DNA from: a virus
Length of the DNA stretch: 35,039 nucleotides
Virus record (IMG/VR): IMGVR_UViG_3300048809_000030
Coordinates: 1-35,039 of that record
Direction: 5' to 3' (one strand)
Shown: positions 16,151 through 27,100 of the stretch, in pieces
Layout of the letters: every line of letters begins with the position of its first letter
Numbering within the stretch: position 1 is the stretch's first letter
Position numbers and translations under genes: made by a program
The notes under the pieces: model-generated
Database searches by the model: none
Told to the model about the DNA's origin: nothing
What the model saw: only the letters and a program-made list of their open reading frames with translations

Positions 16151-16193
16151 CATTTCTGGCGGATAAATACAACAGAGGAATCCGCCAGAAATG
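16151..16193 (+). promoter_or_regulatory. RBS-sequestering hairpin enclosing a late promoter
   Basis: CATTTCTGGCGGA (16151-16163) is the exact reverse complement of TCCGCCAGAAATG (16181-16193), with 17 bases between. In RNA that reads through from upstream, this 13-bp stem contains the AUG start codon and holds AGAGGAA in the loop region. RNA started at the enclosed late promoter would lack the left arm and be free for ribosomes. T4 gene e, soc and 49 are known to use this arrangement. Confidence 0.8.
16163..16169 (+). promoter_or_regulatory. Late promoter box before the 2644-residue gene
   Basis: GGATAAATAC sits in the loop-proximal part of a perfect inverted repeat. The predicted start (16175) gives the 16-nt leader starting GAGGAATCC, so the mRNA keeps the ribosome-binding site but lacks the left arm of the repeat. 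A second, poorer match (GTAAATA, 16141-16147) lies upstream. Confidence 0.65.
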
Positions 16194-19100
16194 TCAACTG
16201 CCAACTTTTTACCACCGTATCTTCAAACTGTAGCAAACAAGCGGTTTTTACAATCAACGCTTGATTTGCTGACTGCCAAACCAGCATTAACCAGATTCAA
16301 TGGTTATATTGGTCGTATGGTATATGATGGAGAGGTTCTTACCGGAAATTATCTTCTGGAATCCACACCAATAAGACAAAATTATCAATTAGAAGCGGCT
16401 TTTGTCACAACAGATGCAAACCAAAATGTCACAGCAGTTTCTAATTTCCTTGATCTTCTCAATGCCAGTGCAAACAAAGATGCAGTAACTTCTTCTTGGA
16501 ATAGACTACTCACCAGCAATATGTACAGTTGGCAGGGATTCTTTGATTTTGACAAAATCATCAATTATCAAAATTATTGCTGGCTTTCTACTATAAGTAC
16601 CACAGAAATTCCAACTGAGTGGTATTGGAATAACAGCATCCTCATTCAACCAACCAATTCAGTTGAAACTGATATATTAGGACAAGTTCAATATACCGAT
16701 CCAACTGGTATTGCCCTGTTGGATGGAATGATCATTTCCTTCCCAAACAATGAAACCTCTATTTACAATTATGGTACAAGCTATATTGTGGAAGGGGTTG
16801 GATTGGAAATCACATTGGTTCCAGTTTCAAATATCATCACACCAAACTTTGTATCTGATCAAAATAACCCACCAGATTATCTAACCATTGCAAGAAATGC
16901 AATTGACTTGAATCTATGGGCCAGAACCAATCTATGGGTTCATAAAAACACTGTCAATAGCATTGTGGCCATACTTGCCGCACAGAATAATGATTTTGTG
17001 GTTCCAACCGTATTTGATTTGGCAAAACGTCCAATTATTGAATTTACTCCGTTGGTTCTATTCAATTCTGGAAAAATTGGTTTGTCAGCCGCAACATATT
17101 TTGACAATTCCACCACCGATGCCTTTTATGTCATTCAAGGACAAATTAATTTTGCATGTGATGGATATCAATTGAATGATGGGGATTCTGTTATCTTCAA
17201 TGCAGATCACAATCCATTCATTCGACAAAATGTGTATGATGTTAACTTTGTTGATACCACTAGACTTGTTCAAATTCCTAGATTGTATCCTGTTCAAGCA
17301 TTATCGGCATTCAACATTACACTGAATGCCTTACAAACAATTGACGGATACATTACGCAAGTCGGGGATCGTATTCTTGTTCTTGGACAAACAGATGCCT
17401 CTCAAAATGGAATCTATGTTGCCTCTAAATTAGCTTGGACTAAAGCAAGTGATTTTACTGGCAATGAACAAATTGGCGTGCTGGTATTATACGGTATTTT
17501 CTATAAGCAAACCTATTATATTTTCACTCCTGCCAACATTGTAAACAACCCAGTTATTGGCTCATTGATACCAACATCAAATCCATTGGTGTATACTCTT
17601 CCAATAACTCCAGACCCAAATACATTACTTGTATGGGATAACTTCCCAATGATACCAACAGTTGGATACACGCTATCTGGCTCAACAGTTACATTTGTCA
17701 ATGCTCCTTTAGTTACCGACACACTATCTTTTCAAGCGTGGCCTCTTGGAAACGCCCCGGTTACCAGTGCAATTACTGGCGTTCCCGCTGGTGTAAAAAA
17801 TAGTGTAAATTGTGTATTCACAATTCCAACACCACCAGATGATAGCACATTGCTTGTTTGGAACAATTTTCCACTAGTGGAAGGTGTTGGCTATACTCTT
17901 TCTGGAACAACAATTACTTATGCACAAGCACCAGTTCCATCAGATGAATTGTTCTATCAATGCTGGTCTAAATGGATACAAAGCCCAGTTATTCCGGTTG
18001 CTCAACTTGTGTTACGAGACACTGCACAATATGATAATTGTGTTTTGATTACCGGAGGTCAAGCATACTCAAATCAAATGGTTGTATGGAATAATACAAA
18101 TTGGGTAGTTGCAGCACAAAACAAAACCGAAATCAATCAGGCTCCTCTTTTTGATGTGTTTGATATGAATGGCGTTAGTTTTGGTAATTTTGCAATATAT
18201 TCTGATTCGAGTTTTATTGGCAGCGAACTATTTTCCTATGAAATAGGAAGTGGTGCTGATGATTCAGTGCTTGGGTTCCCACTTACATATGGACCGGTTG
18301 GAAATCTCAACGATGTCATTTTCCAACATAACTATGTAACCGATACCTTTTCTTATGGAGGTATTTCTACACCAGTTCAAATTCTCAATGGCCGCGCACA
18401 TAGTATTAACCCATTATCATATGTGGAATCAATTTTTGATTCGTGGCAATACACATTAAGCAATCTTGAATTGTATCAAAACTATCTATCTGTAGGCACT
18501 GCAAATATTAGCTTTACAGGAAATCTCTTAATCAAATCCACCGGAAATTCACAAGCAACACAAGTTTTTGTGAATGGCACTCAATTAGCACCGAGTGCAT
18601 TTACTGTTACACAGACTAACAACAAAATAACGATTGTCATTGTGAACGGGGTAGCTGTTACTGATACTGTTTTCATTAAAATTTTGAGTAGCACTCCAAT
18701 ACCAGGTGCCTATTATGATGTTCCTCCTGCATTTGATCATAATCCACTTGGTGAGATGCTTGACACTGTTAATATGGGTCAACTTCGCTTACATGCGTCA
18801 ACAGCACAAAATAATACAAATGATATCACCGGAATCGTAAATCTATTTTTGAATGAATATCAAGGTGTCCCAGGAAGTATGCTATTTCAAGAAGCAATTA
18901 GTATGCTTCCAACAGTATTATTGTGTAATAACAATTTTAACATTGATCAAGCATTGAGAACTGCATCTGATGATTACACTTTATTCAAACAGCGTTTTGT
19001 CAATATGACATCACAACTTGTCAATATCGGTTTGATGCCAGCCAAACAAGCAGTTGATCTAATACTTCAAAAGGTTGCGTCAACTTACATTTCTGAACAG

Positions 19101-22100
19101 CCATGGGCCACAAGTGATATGTGCTATTGGGGAGGAATCAACAATACCATCACGGTTAGCAATACTCATTTGATGACTTTCAATTTACAGCAAACATACA
19201 ATTGGACTCAGCCAAATCTTCAAGAATTACAAATCTATTTGAACAATGTTCAATTGATTCTCGGCTTGGATTACAGCGTATCTGGAAATATATTGACAAT
19301 GATCACTGCATTGAGTCTTGGAGATATTATTTCCATTTATGAAATTGCTAATACCACTGGTAACTATATTCCAGCAACTCCAACAAAACTTGGATTGGCA
19401 CAATCGTATGTCCCACAGATTTATACTGACTATACTTACCAAACTCCTCGACCAGTCATTCAAGGACACGATGGTAGTATCACAACTTGCTATGGTGATT
19501 ATCGTGATAACCTGATTTTAGATTATGAACTACGAGTCTTCAACAATCTCAAAGTAAACAACCAATTTCTATCTGACATCATTCAATCGCATGTTCCGAA
19601 TGGTGGAAGGTGGCGCAGTGAGCAAGCAGGTGCAAATGCTTCCATTGCGCCATACACTCCATCCGAATTATTGACTATTCAACAGCGTATGTTCTATGAA
19701 TGGGCATCAGAATACAATATCAACTACCTGAATAGTTTTTATGACATTGATGATTTGTTCACTTGGAATTGGAGTAGCAGTCTTGACAAGTTGAGCGATC
19801 AACAAAAACTTCTTGGATATTGGAGAGGCATCTATCGTTGGTTCTATGACACTGAATATGTAAACAACAAACCATGGGAAGCACTCGGTATAACAATCAA
19901 ACCAACTTGGTGGGAATCTACTTACGGACCAGAACCATGGACCGGTGCAAACTCCAATCTATGGGATGATATCGCAATCGGAATTATTCGTGATCCTGCT
20001 GGTATTCGTTATAGCACTTTTGGTTCAAAAACATTTGGAACCAACACGGTAACATCAGTAATTCCAGTAGATAGTTCTGGAAACTTGCTTGATCCAAACG
20101 AAAGCGTAGTAGGTGTATTCAACGATAGTGCGGCTTCCTATGATTTTGTATTTGGTGACGATGGCCCTTCAGAAGAAGCTTGGAGACGAAGCAGTGTCTA
20201 TCCATTTGCAAAACTTCGTGCTCAGATTCTTCAAAATCCTTTGTTTATGTGTGGAGTATTGTGGGATACAAATAACTATTTGCCAACTGTGGGCTTTGAT
20301 CAATTCAGATATCAAAATAACTATCTTGGAAGCATCAACCAAGTTACTTTGAATAGTGTTGATGATAATGGAACCGCTCTTGTCAACAGTATTTTGAATT
20401 ATAGCATTGAATATCTTCGTCGTCAAGGGCAATCTCCTGCACAATTACGCGAAGCTATCAGCAACACGACAGTTCAACTTATGTATCCATTGGGCGGCTA
20501 TTCCGATCCAAATGATCTTACTGTTTATGGCTCTCCTAACAATCCAGCCGATGTTGGAGCCGCTGAACTAATTCCAGTTCACGATTATACTCTATTTTTG
20601 AATCAAAGCACACCAACAGGAACTATCAACTACAGCGGTTTGACAATCAATACAGCATCAAATGGTGGATATCAAGTTTCTGGATACAATCGTGTCAATC
20701 CATTCTTTACAATTTATCCAGCAAATATTTATGGACCTGCTGTTCAAATTGGCGTTGCTCCAAATTTCTTCAAATATCCAGCGTCGTTTGCATTAGTACC
20801 AGAAATTGTTCCATACAATACCATTTTTCCTGATGTGCAAAGCGCTGTAAATTTCATTGCTGGTTATGAAAATTTTCTAACTGCCAATGGCATTACCTTT
20901 GATAACAATGTTTCACAAACACAAGTTGATTGGCAAGGCGCAGCAATTCAATTTATCAAATGGAGTCTTACCGATTGGAATGTGGCAATTCCGTTCTCGT
21001 TGGTTCTAAATCCAAGTGCATCCATCATCAATTATAATGCAACATCAGGCACCTTGTATGATCTTACCGATCCACTTGGTAGTTTAGTGTTGGATGTAAA
21101 TAGCACCGTAGTTGGTCCACAATTCTTAGATGTATATCGTGACAATAATGCGGTCACCATAACGCATCAAGGCGGCGGAATTTTTGCCTGTGTTGCCGCT
21201 GATATTGTTAGTTACGAGCATCGTGTTATCTTTGATAACATAACAGCATTTGATGACACAATCTATGATCCAATTTCTGGTGTTCGTCAAATTCGTGTTA
21301 CATTTTCTGGACAAAAGAGTGCCAATTGGGATGGAACTCTGGATAGTCCAGGATTCTTGATTTGCACCGATTCTGTTCAAGCATGGATACCAAATAAAGA
21401 CTATCTATATGGAAGTTTAGTTCAATGGAAGAATAACAACTATGTGGCAACACAAGATGTAATTGGAGCCACAACTTTTCAATATGGGCAATTCCAATTG
21501 ATATCAACCACTTTCACAAATAGCATTCTACCAAATTTGTCTTTGAAATCTATTGACTATGTAAATTCTTACAACATCAACTACCGACCATTTCTAACTG
21601 ATTTGGTCAATCTTCGTAATAACACAATTGGTTATATTGAACGAGATTGGTTGACTATTTTGGATATTGATCTTGGCGGTCAAACTGATTTTTACAAGGG
21701 ATGGATCAAAGAAAAGGGTTCTCTTAATTCATTGAATAGTTATGGTCGCGGTTCAACTCCTCAACTCAATACAGTTGTGGAAGTCAATGAAGAATATGCT
21801 ATGAAAGTTGGTGTTTATGGCAGTGATCTACGAACTGGATATGGTGATGTTAGTTTACCACCGATCATCAATACACAAAATCCTTTGATTATTTCATTTG
21901 TATCATCTCCAAATTCTGCTGATTCTAACAGTATTCAAGTTACACCGCACAATTTGTATGAAAAATCTGCCAATTGGAACAATGACTTGATTCAATACTA
22001 TGGCAACTTGGTTTTGGAAACCAGCAGTTTTACAAGCGGAGGTCCAGTAATTCCACAGGCATTCATTGCAGCAGCGCAAAATACTATTCCAAGTTTCATC

Positions 22101-24125
22101 AAAACAGATGAACCATATTTGTTCTTCCCAACATTAGATTTGATGACTGCTGCTCCTCAAGATAGTGTATTGAAGATTGCCGAAAATGGTGGAAGTTTTT
22201 GGATTGAAAACAATCCTCTGGCTCCCGGACCAAACCAATGGGATGTTATCATTTTTAGTGCGGCCAGTACAGCAATTGCATCCATTACTCAACTCAATGC
22301 CAATACTATCAGTTTCATTTTATCCAACAACATTGGTGTAACTGCAAATAGTATCATAGTCATTGACTATACCGATGTTGGTGCTAATATATCCATCTCT
22401 GGTTCATTCGTAGTGAATGATTATTTCATCGCTCCGTTCATAACAGCTAACACCATTGGATATTCAAATCTATCTATCATCACATCACCAAATCAATTTG
22501 GAAATGTGTTTGTAAATTATCCAAACCCTGTTCCAACCAGTGATATCTATGTTTCTCGTAGTTTACGATCTGATAGTATTGCCGAGGGGGATATCATATC
22601 TGGAGATAGCACCCAATATGTTGTCAATGATGTCACCGGAGAAGCGGCATATGATCTAACCGTTCCATATCAAACAGAAATTACATATACAGGTGTTAGT
22701 GGTGGAATCGCTATAAATTCGTTGGCATATGATAGTCCAAATCAACTGCTATGGAGCGGAAAACCAAATTATGCACCTTCTGGAGTTGTTGAATTACGAA
22801 TCGTTGCTCCGGATATCATATCTATTGGAAATGTGTTGCCGACCATTGATACTGTCGTTTACATTTTACAGCCACAAAATCCAAACTCTTTCAATTTGGG
22901 AAGAATTACTGTTGCTGCCAATAATTTCGCGGCGGCAACGGCAGATACCAGTGGCATTCCATCACAAATCTATATATGTCGCAATAATTCTCGAAGCGCT
23001 CCATCAGTTGCGCAAATACTTAACGGAAACACTTCATCTTCATATCAAATCAATGGATTAGCAGTAAGCGCAGATGGAAATTGGTTATATGCTGTTGAAG
23101 AATTTTCTAGTGGAGTCTCGCAAATTGCAGTATATGCTTTACAAACCAATGCAAATGTTGGGCAATCATGGTTCCCAAATTATTCAATAACTGGGCATGT
23201 AGCCAATACATCCATTACAGTCAATCACGTAATTCCAAATGAATATGCCATCACAGTGCTTATCACCGATAATATTGATTACTCTAAGCGAGTACTGATA
23301 CCAAGTTATGAATACACTGTTGCTGGCAATGTAATCAATATCAATGGCGTACATGCAGGAACAACTTATGTTGGTGATCCAAATCATACCTTTACGGTAA
23401 CTGGTTTGCCATCATTTTATCAATATCAAGGAACATTGAATCCTATAGCTTTCGGTCTTTCACAATTTGGGGCAGGAAGTCAATTTGGCGCATCTATCGC
23501 GTGCGATTCCACAGGGACTTTACTTGCTGTAGGGGCACCTGCGGTTGGCTCTGGAAATGTAGTAATTTTCTCTCGCGTCACAGAAAATCAATATGCAAAT
23601 GCAAGTGGTTATGCAACACCAATCAATACATTTGAAACCATTACTAGTGTATTGATAAATGGTCTTCCAGTACCACAATCTGCGCACGTCGCAGTTAGTG
23701 CAGGTACACTAATTGAATTCCAAGGCTATTGTTTTAATGTAGATCAGGTTATTTCGGCACCTAATACAACAGACAGCGGATTTGGCACTAGCGTTGCCAT
23801 TGAAAATAATCAATTAGTAGTGGGTAGCACAAATACCACCATCGGCAATCAGTTCAACAAAGGAACAGGATACTTTTATGCCTTGGATACAGCCATTACC
23901 AGCACCAAAATTATTCCTTTGATAGATTTGAGTCTCTCTACCATTCCATTTATGATTAACGGATGGGTTTGTACCCCAGCAACCTCCACAGTAATTGGTC
24001 TGATAAATGCCATTAACGCAATAAGTGGATATACTGGCATAAATGCCTCAATTCAAAATTCAAACCTAGTTCTCAACATTGATTCAGTCTTACAATCGTC
24101 CGGAATCGGACTTTTAGGCGCATAA
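16191..24125 (+). CDS. Giant modular baseplate/tail structural protein (2644 aa)
   Basis: The N-terminus (FLPPYLQTVANKRFLQSTLD, then FNGYIGR, then NYQLEAAF, then WQGFFDFDKIINYQNYCW at 114-131) matches a pattern I recall from very large virion proteins of T4-like cyanophages. They lie in the gp7-gp10 part of the tail cluster, so a wedge or peripheral baseplate role is inferred. Two tandem beta modules (about 470-515 and 545-590) share LLVWxNFPxxxxVGYTLSGxT. The middle has a long aromatic-rich section including WWESTYGPEPWTG. Near the C-terminus come propeller-like blades: LAVSADGNWLYAVEE (about 2300), then FG-GAP-type FGASIACDSTGTLLAVGAP (about 2430) and SGFGTSVAIENNQLVVGS (about 2530). The series of blades seems unfinished at the stop and to continue in the next gene. 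Translation is predicted to depend on the hairpin and late promoter before it. Confidence 0.7.
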   Translation: MSTANFLPPYLQTVANKRFLQSTLDLLTAKPALTRFNGYIGRMVYDGEVLTGNYLLESTPIRQNYQLEAAFVTTDANQNVTAVSNFLDLLNASANKDAVTSSWNRLLTSNMYSWQGFFDFDKIINYQNYCWLSTISTTEIPTEWYWNNSILIQPTNSVETDILGQVQYTDPTGIALLDGMIISFPNNETSIYNYGTSYIVEGVGLEITLVPVSNIITPNFVSDQNNPPDYLTIARNAIDLNLWARTNLWVHKNTVNSIVAILAAQNNDFVVPTVFDLAKRPIIEFTPLVLFNSGKIGLSAATYFDNSTTDAFYVIQGQINFACDGYQLNDGDSVIFNADHNPFIRQNVYDVNFVDTTRLVQIPRLYPVQALSAFNITLNALQTIDGYITQVGDRILVLGQTDASQNGIYVASKLAWTKASDFTGNEQIGVLVLYGIFYKQTYYIFTPANIVNNPVIGSLIPTSNPLVYTLPITPDPNTLLVWDNFPMIPTVGYTLSGSTVTFVNAPLVTDTLSFQAWPLGNAPVTSAITGVPAGVKNSVNCVFTIPTPPDDSTLLVWNNFPLVEGVGYTLSGTTITYAQAPVPSDELFYQCWSKWIQSPVIPVAQLVLRDTAQYDNCVLITGGQAYSNQMVVWNNTNWVVAAQNKTEINQAPLFDVFDMNGVSFGNFAIYSDSSFIGSELFSYEIGSGADDSVLGFPLTYGPVGNLNDVIFQHNYVTDTFSYGGISTPVQILNGRAHSINPLSYVESIFDSWQYTLSNLELYQNYLSVGTANISFTGNLLIKSTGNSQATQVFVNGTQLAPSAFTVTQTNNKITIVIVNGVAVTDTVFIKILSSTPIPGAYYDVPPAFDHNPLGEMLDTVNMGQLRLHASTAQNNTNDITGIVNLFLNEYQGVPGSMLFQEAISMLPTVLLCNNNFNIDQALRTASDDYTLFKQRFVNMTSQLVNIGLMPAKQAVDLILQKVASTYISEQPWATSDMCYWGGINNTITVSNTHLMTFNLQQTYNWTQPNLQELQIYLNNVQLILGLDYSVSGNILTMITALSLGDIISIYEIANTTGNYIPATPTKLGLAQSYVPQIYTDYTYQTPRPVIQGHDGSITTCYGDYRDNLILDYELRVFNNLKVNNQFLSDIIQSHVPNGGRWRSEQAGANASIAPYTPSELLTIQQRMFYEWASEYNINYLNSFYDIDDLFTWNWSSSLDKLSDQQKLLGYWRGIYRWFYDTEYVNNKPWEALGITIKPTWWESTYGPEPWTGANSNLWDDIAIGIIRDPAGIRYSTFGSKTFGTNTVTSVIPVDSSGNLLDPNESVVGVFNDSAASYDFVFGDDGPSEEAWRRSSVYPFAKLRAQILQNPLFMCGVLWDTNNYLPTVGFDQFRYQNNYLGSINQVTLNSVDDNGTALVNSILNYSIEYLRRQGQSPAQLREAISNTTVQLMYPLGGYSDPNDLTVYGSPNNPADVGAAELIPVHDYTLFLNQSTPTGTINYSGLTINTASNGGYQVSGYNRVNPFFTIYPANIYGPAVQIGVAPNFFKYPASFALVPEIVPYNTIFPDVQSAVNFIAGYENFLTANGITFDNNVSQTQVDWQGAAIQFIKWSLTDWNVAIPFSLVLNPSASIINYNATSGTLYDLTDPLGSLVLDVNSTVVGPQFLDVYRDNNAVTITHQGGGIFACVAADIVSYEHRVIFDNITAFDDTIYDPISGVRQIRVTFSGQKSANWDGTLDSPGFLICTDSVQAWIPNKDYLYGSLVQWKNNNYVATQDVIGATTFQYGQFQLISTTFTNSILPNLSLKSIDYVNSYNINYRPFLTDLVNLRNNTIGYIERDWLTILDIDLGGQTDFYKGWIKEKGSLNSLNSYGRGSTPQLNTVVEVNEEYAMKVGVYGSDLRTGYGDVSLPPIINTQNPLIISFVSSPNSADSNSIQVTPHNLYEKSANWNNDLIQYYGNLVLETSSFTSGGPVIPQAFIAAAQNTIPSFIKTDEPYLFFPTLDLMTAAPQDSVLKIAENGGSFWIENNPLAPGPNQWDVIIFSAASTAIASITQLNANTISFILSNNIGVTANSIIVIDYTDVGANISISGSFVVNDYFIAPFITANTIGYSNLSIITSPNQFGNVFVNYPNPVPTSDIYVSRSLRSDSIAEGDIISGDSTQYVVNDVTGEAAYDLTVPYQTEITYTGVSGGIAINSLAYDSPNQLLWSGKPNYAPSGVVELRIVAPDIISIGNVLPTIDTVVYILQPQNPNSFNLGRITVAANNFAAATADTSGIPSQIYICRNNSRSAPSVAQILNGNTSSSYQINGLAVSADGNWLYAVEEFSSGVSQIAVYALQTNANVGQSWFPNYSITGHVANTSITVNHVIPNEYAITVLITDNIDYSKRVLIPSYEYTVAGNVININGVHAGTTYVGDPNHTFTVTGLPSFYQYQGTLNPIAFGLSQFGAGSQFGASIACDSTGTLLAVGAPAVGSGNVVIFSRVTENQYANASGYATPINTFETITSVLINGLPVPQSAHVAVSAGTLIEFQGYCFNVDQVISAPNTTDSGFGTSVAIENNQLVVGSTNTTIGNQFNKGTGYFYALDTAITSTKIIPLIDLSLSTIPFMINGWVCTPATSTVIGLINAINAISGYTGINASIQNSNLVLNIDSVLQSSGIGLLGA

Positions 24126-24128
24126 ATA
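24122..24128 (+). promoter_or_regulatory. Late promoter box in the junction of the giant genes (predicted leaderless mRNA)
   Basis: The sequence ATAAATATTAGTATG gives a late box that overlaps the stop of the 2644-residue gene, then five bases, then the next ATG. The spacing is exactly that found before gp6, so the A of AUG would be the first RNA base. No Shine-Dalgarno sequence is visible in the 8-bp gap. Confidence 0.65.
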
Positions 24129-24133
24129 TTAGT

Positions 24134-27100
24134 ATGATTTCCTCATCTCTCACTAGCCAATTCGTACTCATAGATTCTGTGTCTCCCACGGATTCTGCGG
24201 CACTGCAATTTGGTCAGAAAGTTAATTGGTTAAGCAATGATTTATTTTCTATTGTTAGCAACATTGACTCTCCTTTTGTGAGTGATGATATTAAATTATC
24301 AGATGCAACATATTTTGATGGAGATGGAACCCAATTTGGAGATATTTCTACATCATTCAGTCAAAAAATTGATGTATATCAGATTCTCAAAACCAACAGA
24401 GAATGGATTAATTCACCATCAGATATTCTAAAGACGGTGCCTGTTACAACAATACCAATTACCGGAATTTATAATACCAATGTTGTTTATGCCGGTGCCA
24501 TTGATAATCTATTTCTTGCAGATGCAGGAAATCCAGATAGCGCTATCAAAATTTTTAATAACCCATCATTGACACATGGTTGGACAGTATTTACTGCACA
24601 AGAACAGCGACTTGATTCAGGAAGTATTAGTCAAGCTTGGATTTACGATTCTGTCACGCAAATCAAATTGGCTGATTTAGAAGTCGTTGACATTTATGCT
24701 GGAATCTTACCTGGCACTATTAGTAGTGAACTTGATTTCGTTTGTGATATTGACCCAGCTTGTTACAACATTCTACCATGGATTCCCGGAACTGTTTATG
24801 CAATTGGTAACCGAGTTCTATATGGTGGACAAATTTATCAAGCACTGTATTCTGGAAAAAGCGGAAGTATGTTTAGTTCTTCCCTATGGCTTTTAGTAAC
24901 TTCTCAACCATCTGTCAATACTGAAGGGATCACCAAATGGGGAGCAAATCAAATTGGAAGAACTTGGTTTAATACCACAAATCTAAAAGCAGTAAATGCC
25001 CAACTAGGAACTTTGTCCGAACGCGCACAGAATTGGAACACTTGGTTTCCAAACTCAGCTATTCAAATTTTTGAATGGGTGAATAGCTCTGTACCTCCTG
25101 TACAATACACAAGCAATGCCGCCAATGGATTTGTTATTGATCCGACAATTTCATACACCTATGATTTGGTTACTAATCAATATGGTTTTTGGGTTTTTGC
25201 TAAAGATTCGGCAAGTCCATTACATAATCAAACAACAGCAGAATTGATTGCTGATGTTAGCAATATTCCAGATTCCGGAATACCAATGATAACCGCCATT
25301 GATACTAATGCCGTGGCAGTTTGGAATATCAATCAATTTGTATCCAACAACACAGTAATTTTACACATTGATTATGTTACTGAATCCGCCAACAATCAAT
25401 TGCACAACGAATTTGCACTAATCAGTAATGATGGCACCAAGTCGTGGTATACAACATCAATTTATCCAAAATTAATTGACAGTCTTAGTGGTGTATCCAC
25501 AACAAATCAACTTGTGCCCGATTTTACACTTCCAACCAATCAACAAACTGGAATTCTCAACAATCCAGTTCAATCGTTGTTTGTAAACCGATCCACTGCG
25601 TTAGATATTTACTTCTCAATAGTCAATCAGCAATTAGCAAACATTGCAATTGCAACAACAGCAGTAATCTCGGCATTGAGTGCATCCGATCCGTTACCAA
25701 CAAGCGGTTTCAACGAGCAAATTTCTGATCGCTCTGTGTTAGATGAACTTGATTCTTCTTTGTATCCAGAAAATTACCGCATTTTGCTTACACAAGATGA
25801 TACTCTAACCCCACCAGCATGGAGCATTGTGGCTATTGTTGATGGAGTATGGCAACTTGCGCAATATCAAACATACAATTTGGCAAATAATTGGGAATAT
25901 ACTGATTGGTACAGTGTAAATTATACCGATGCTTCTCCAACTTATGTTTTGAACAATCCAGGAGAATTATCTTTTATCACTTATGTTGCAGGAGACATTG
26001 TTCAAATCCTCAATAACGGAAATGGCAATCAAGTAATATTTTTGGCGGTCATAAATGATATTGACCCTGCCGTAACTGAACTTGACCCGATCTATATTCA
26101 AAACGGAACGATTCAATTCTTGCCCAATCTATATGATTTCTTATCAAGTGACATTGGGTTTGACAATCAACCATTTGACAGTCAACCATTTGATAATGAT
26201 CCATATTTGGCAATCCGATTCATCACACAAATTTTGAATGACACTATTTTTGTGGGGAGTGATATACTAACCGCATCAGCCGATGATGGTTTCTATTCCA
26301 TTCTCAATTACATCTTGTTTGAAAATCAGAATCTTGATTGGTTATTCAAAACCAGTTTTGTCACAGTTGATTACAACAATCGTAATCTTGATATTCAAGG
26401 AACTTTCTCTCCGGACAATCAATCATCCATTGAAGATTTTGTGAGCGAAACATTGCCGTTTCATATTCGCGTTCGTGAATTTCGTGACACCTTTACTAGT
26501 AATGATTATGGAAATATTGGAGCAAATGACTTTGATATTCCATCTCAATATGACTCAAATTATGCTAACATAGTATATGAATTTTCTCCAAATTCAAAGT
26601 TGAATACACAACTCCCTTTGAGTCCGTTCCAAAAATATGTTGGTGTTTCATCTTATGGAAATTCTTGCTATATCAAGAGCGATGGTATTCCACAATATCC
26701 AACAATGGAATCCACCCCACAAAATTGGCAGTTTGGATTTGTCAAAATTCCAATAACCAGAAATATCAAATACGACACAGTTCCAGATACATCCGGCCCA
26801 ATCGCTGTAGCAATTGATGGCGTTCCATTTTTTAGTCCAAACAGCGGTGAAACAGAAACGTTATATCAGTATGGAAATATTAGTCAACCATTAGCAAATA
26901 TTGCCAATCAATCCACATACACCATAAACAGTGTTTGGGAAGCACAAGCAAATGATCTTGATCCAGGTGCTGGATTTACCAACATCAACGGAGCGTATGA
27001 ATATCTAACTTATCCGTACATCTTGGCAAATTCTGCCCCCAACAATTCACCAATTACTGGTGTTCAAGATACTCCTCGTGGCGTACTTGACGGATTCAAC

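Noticed and set aside
16151-16193. Inverted repeat as an invertible (phase-variation) or attachment site
   Set aside because: The 17-bp spacer is too short for inversion, no recombinase is present, and the position over the start codon fits an RNA switch better.
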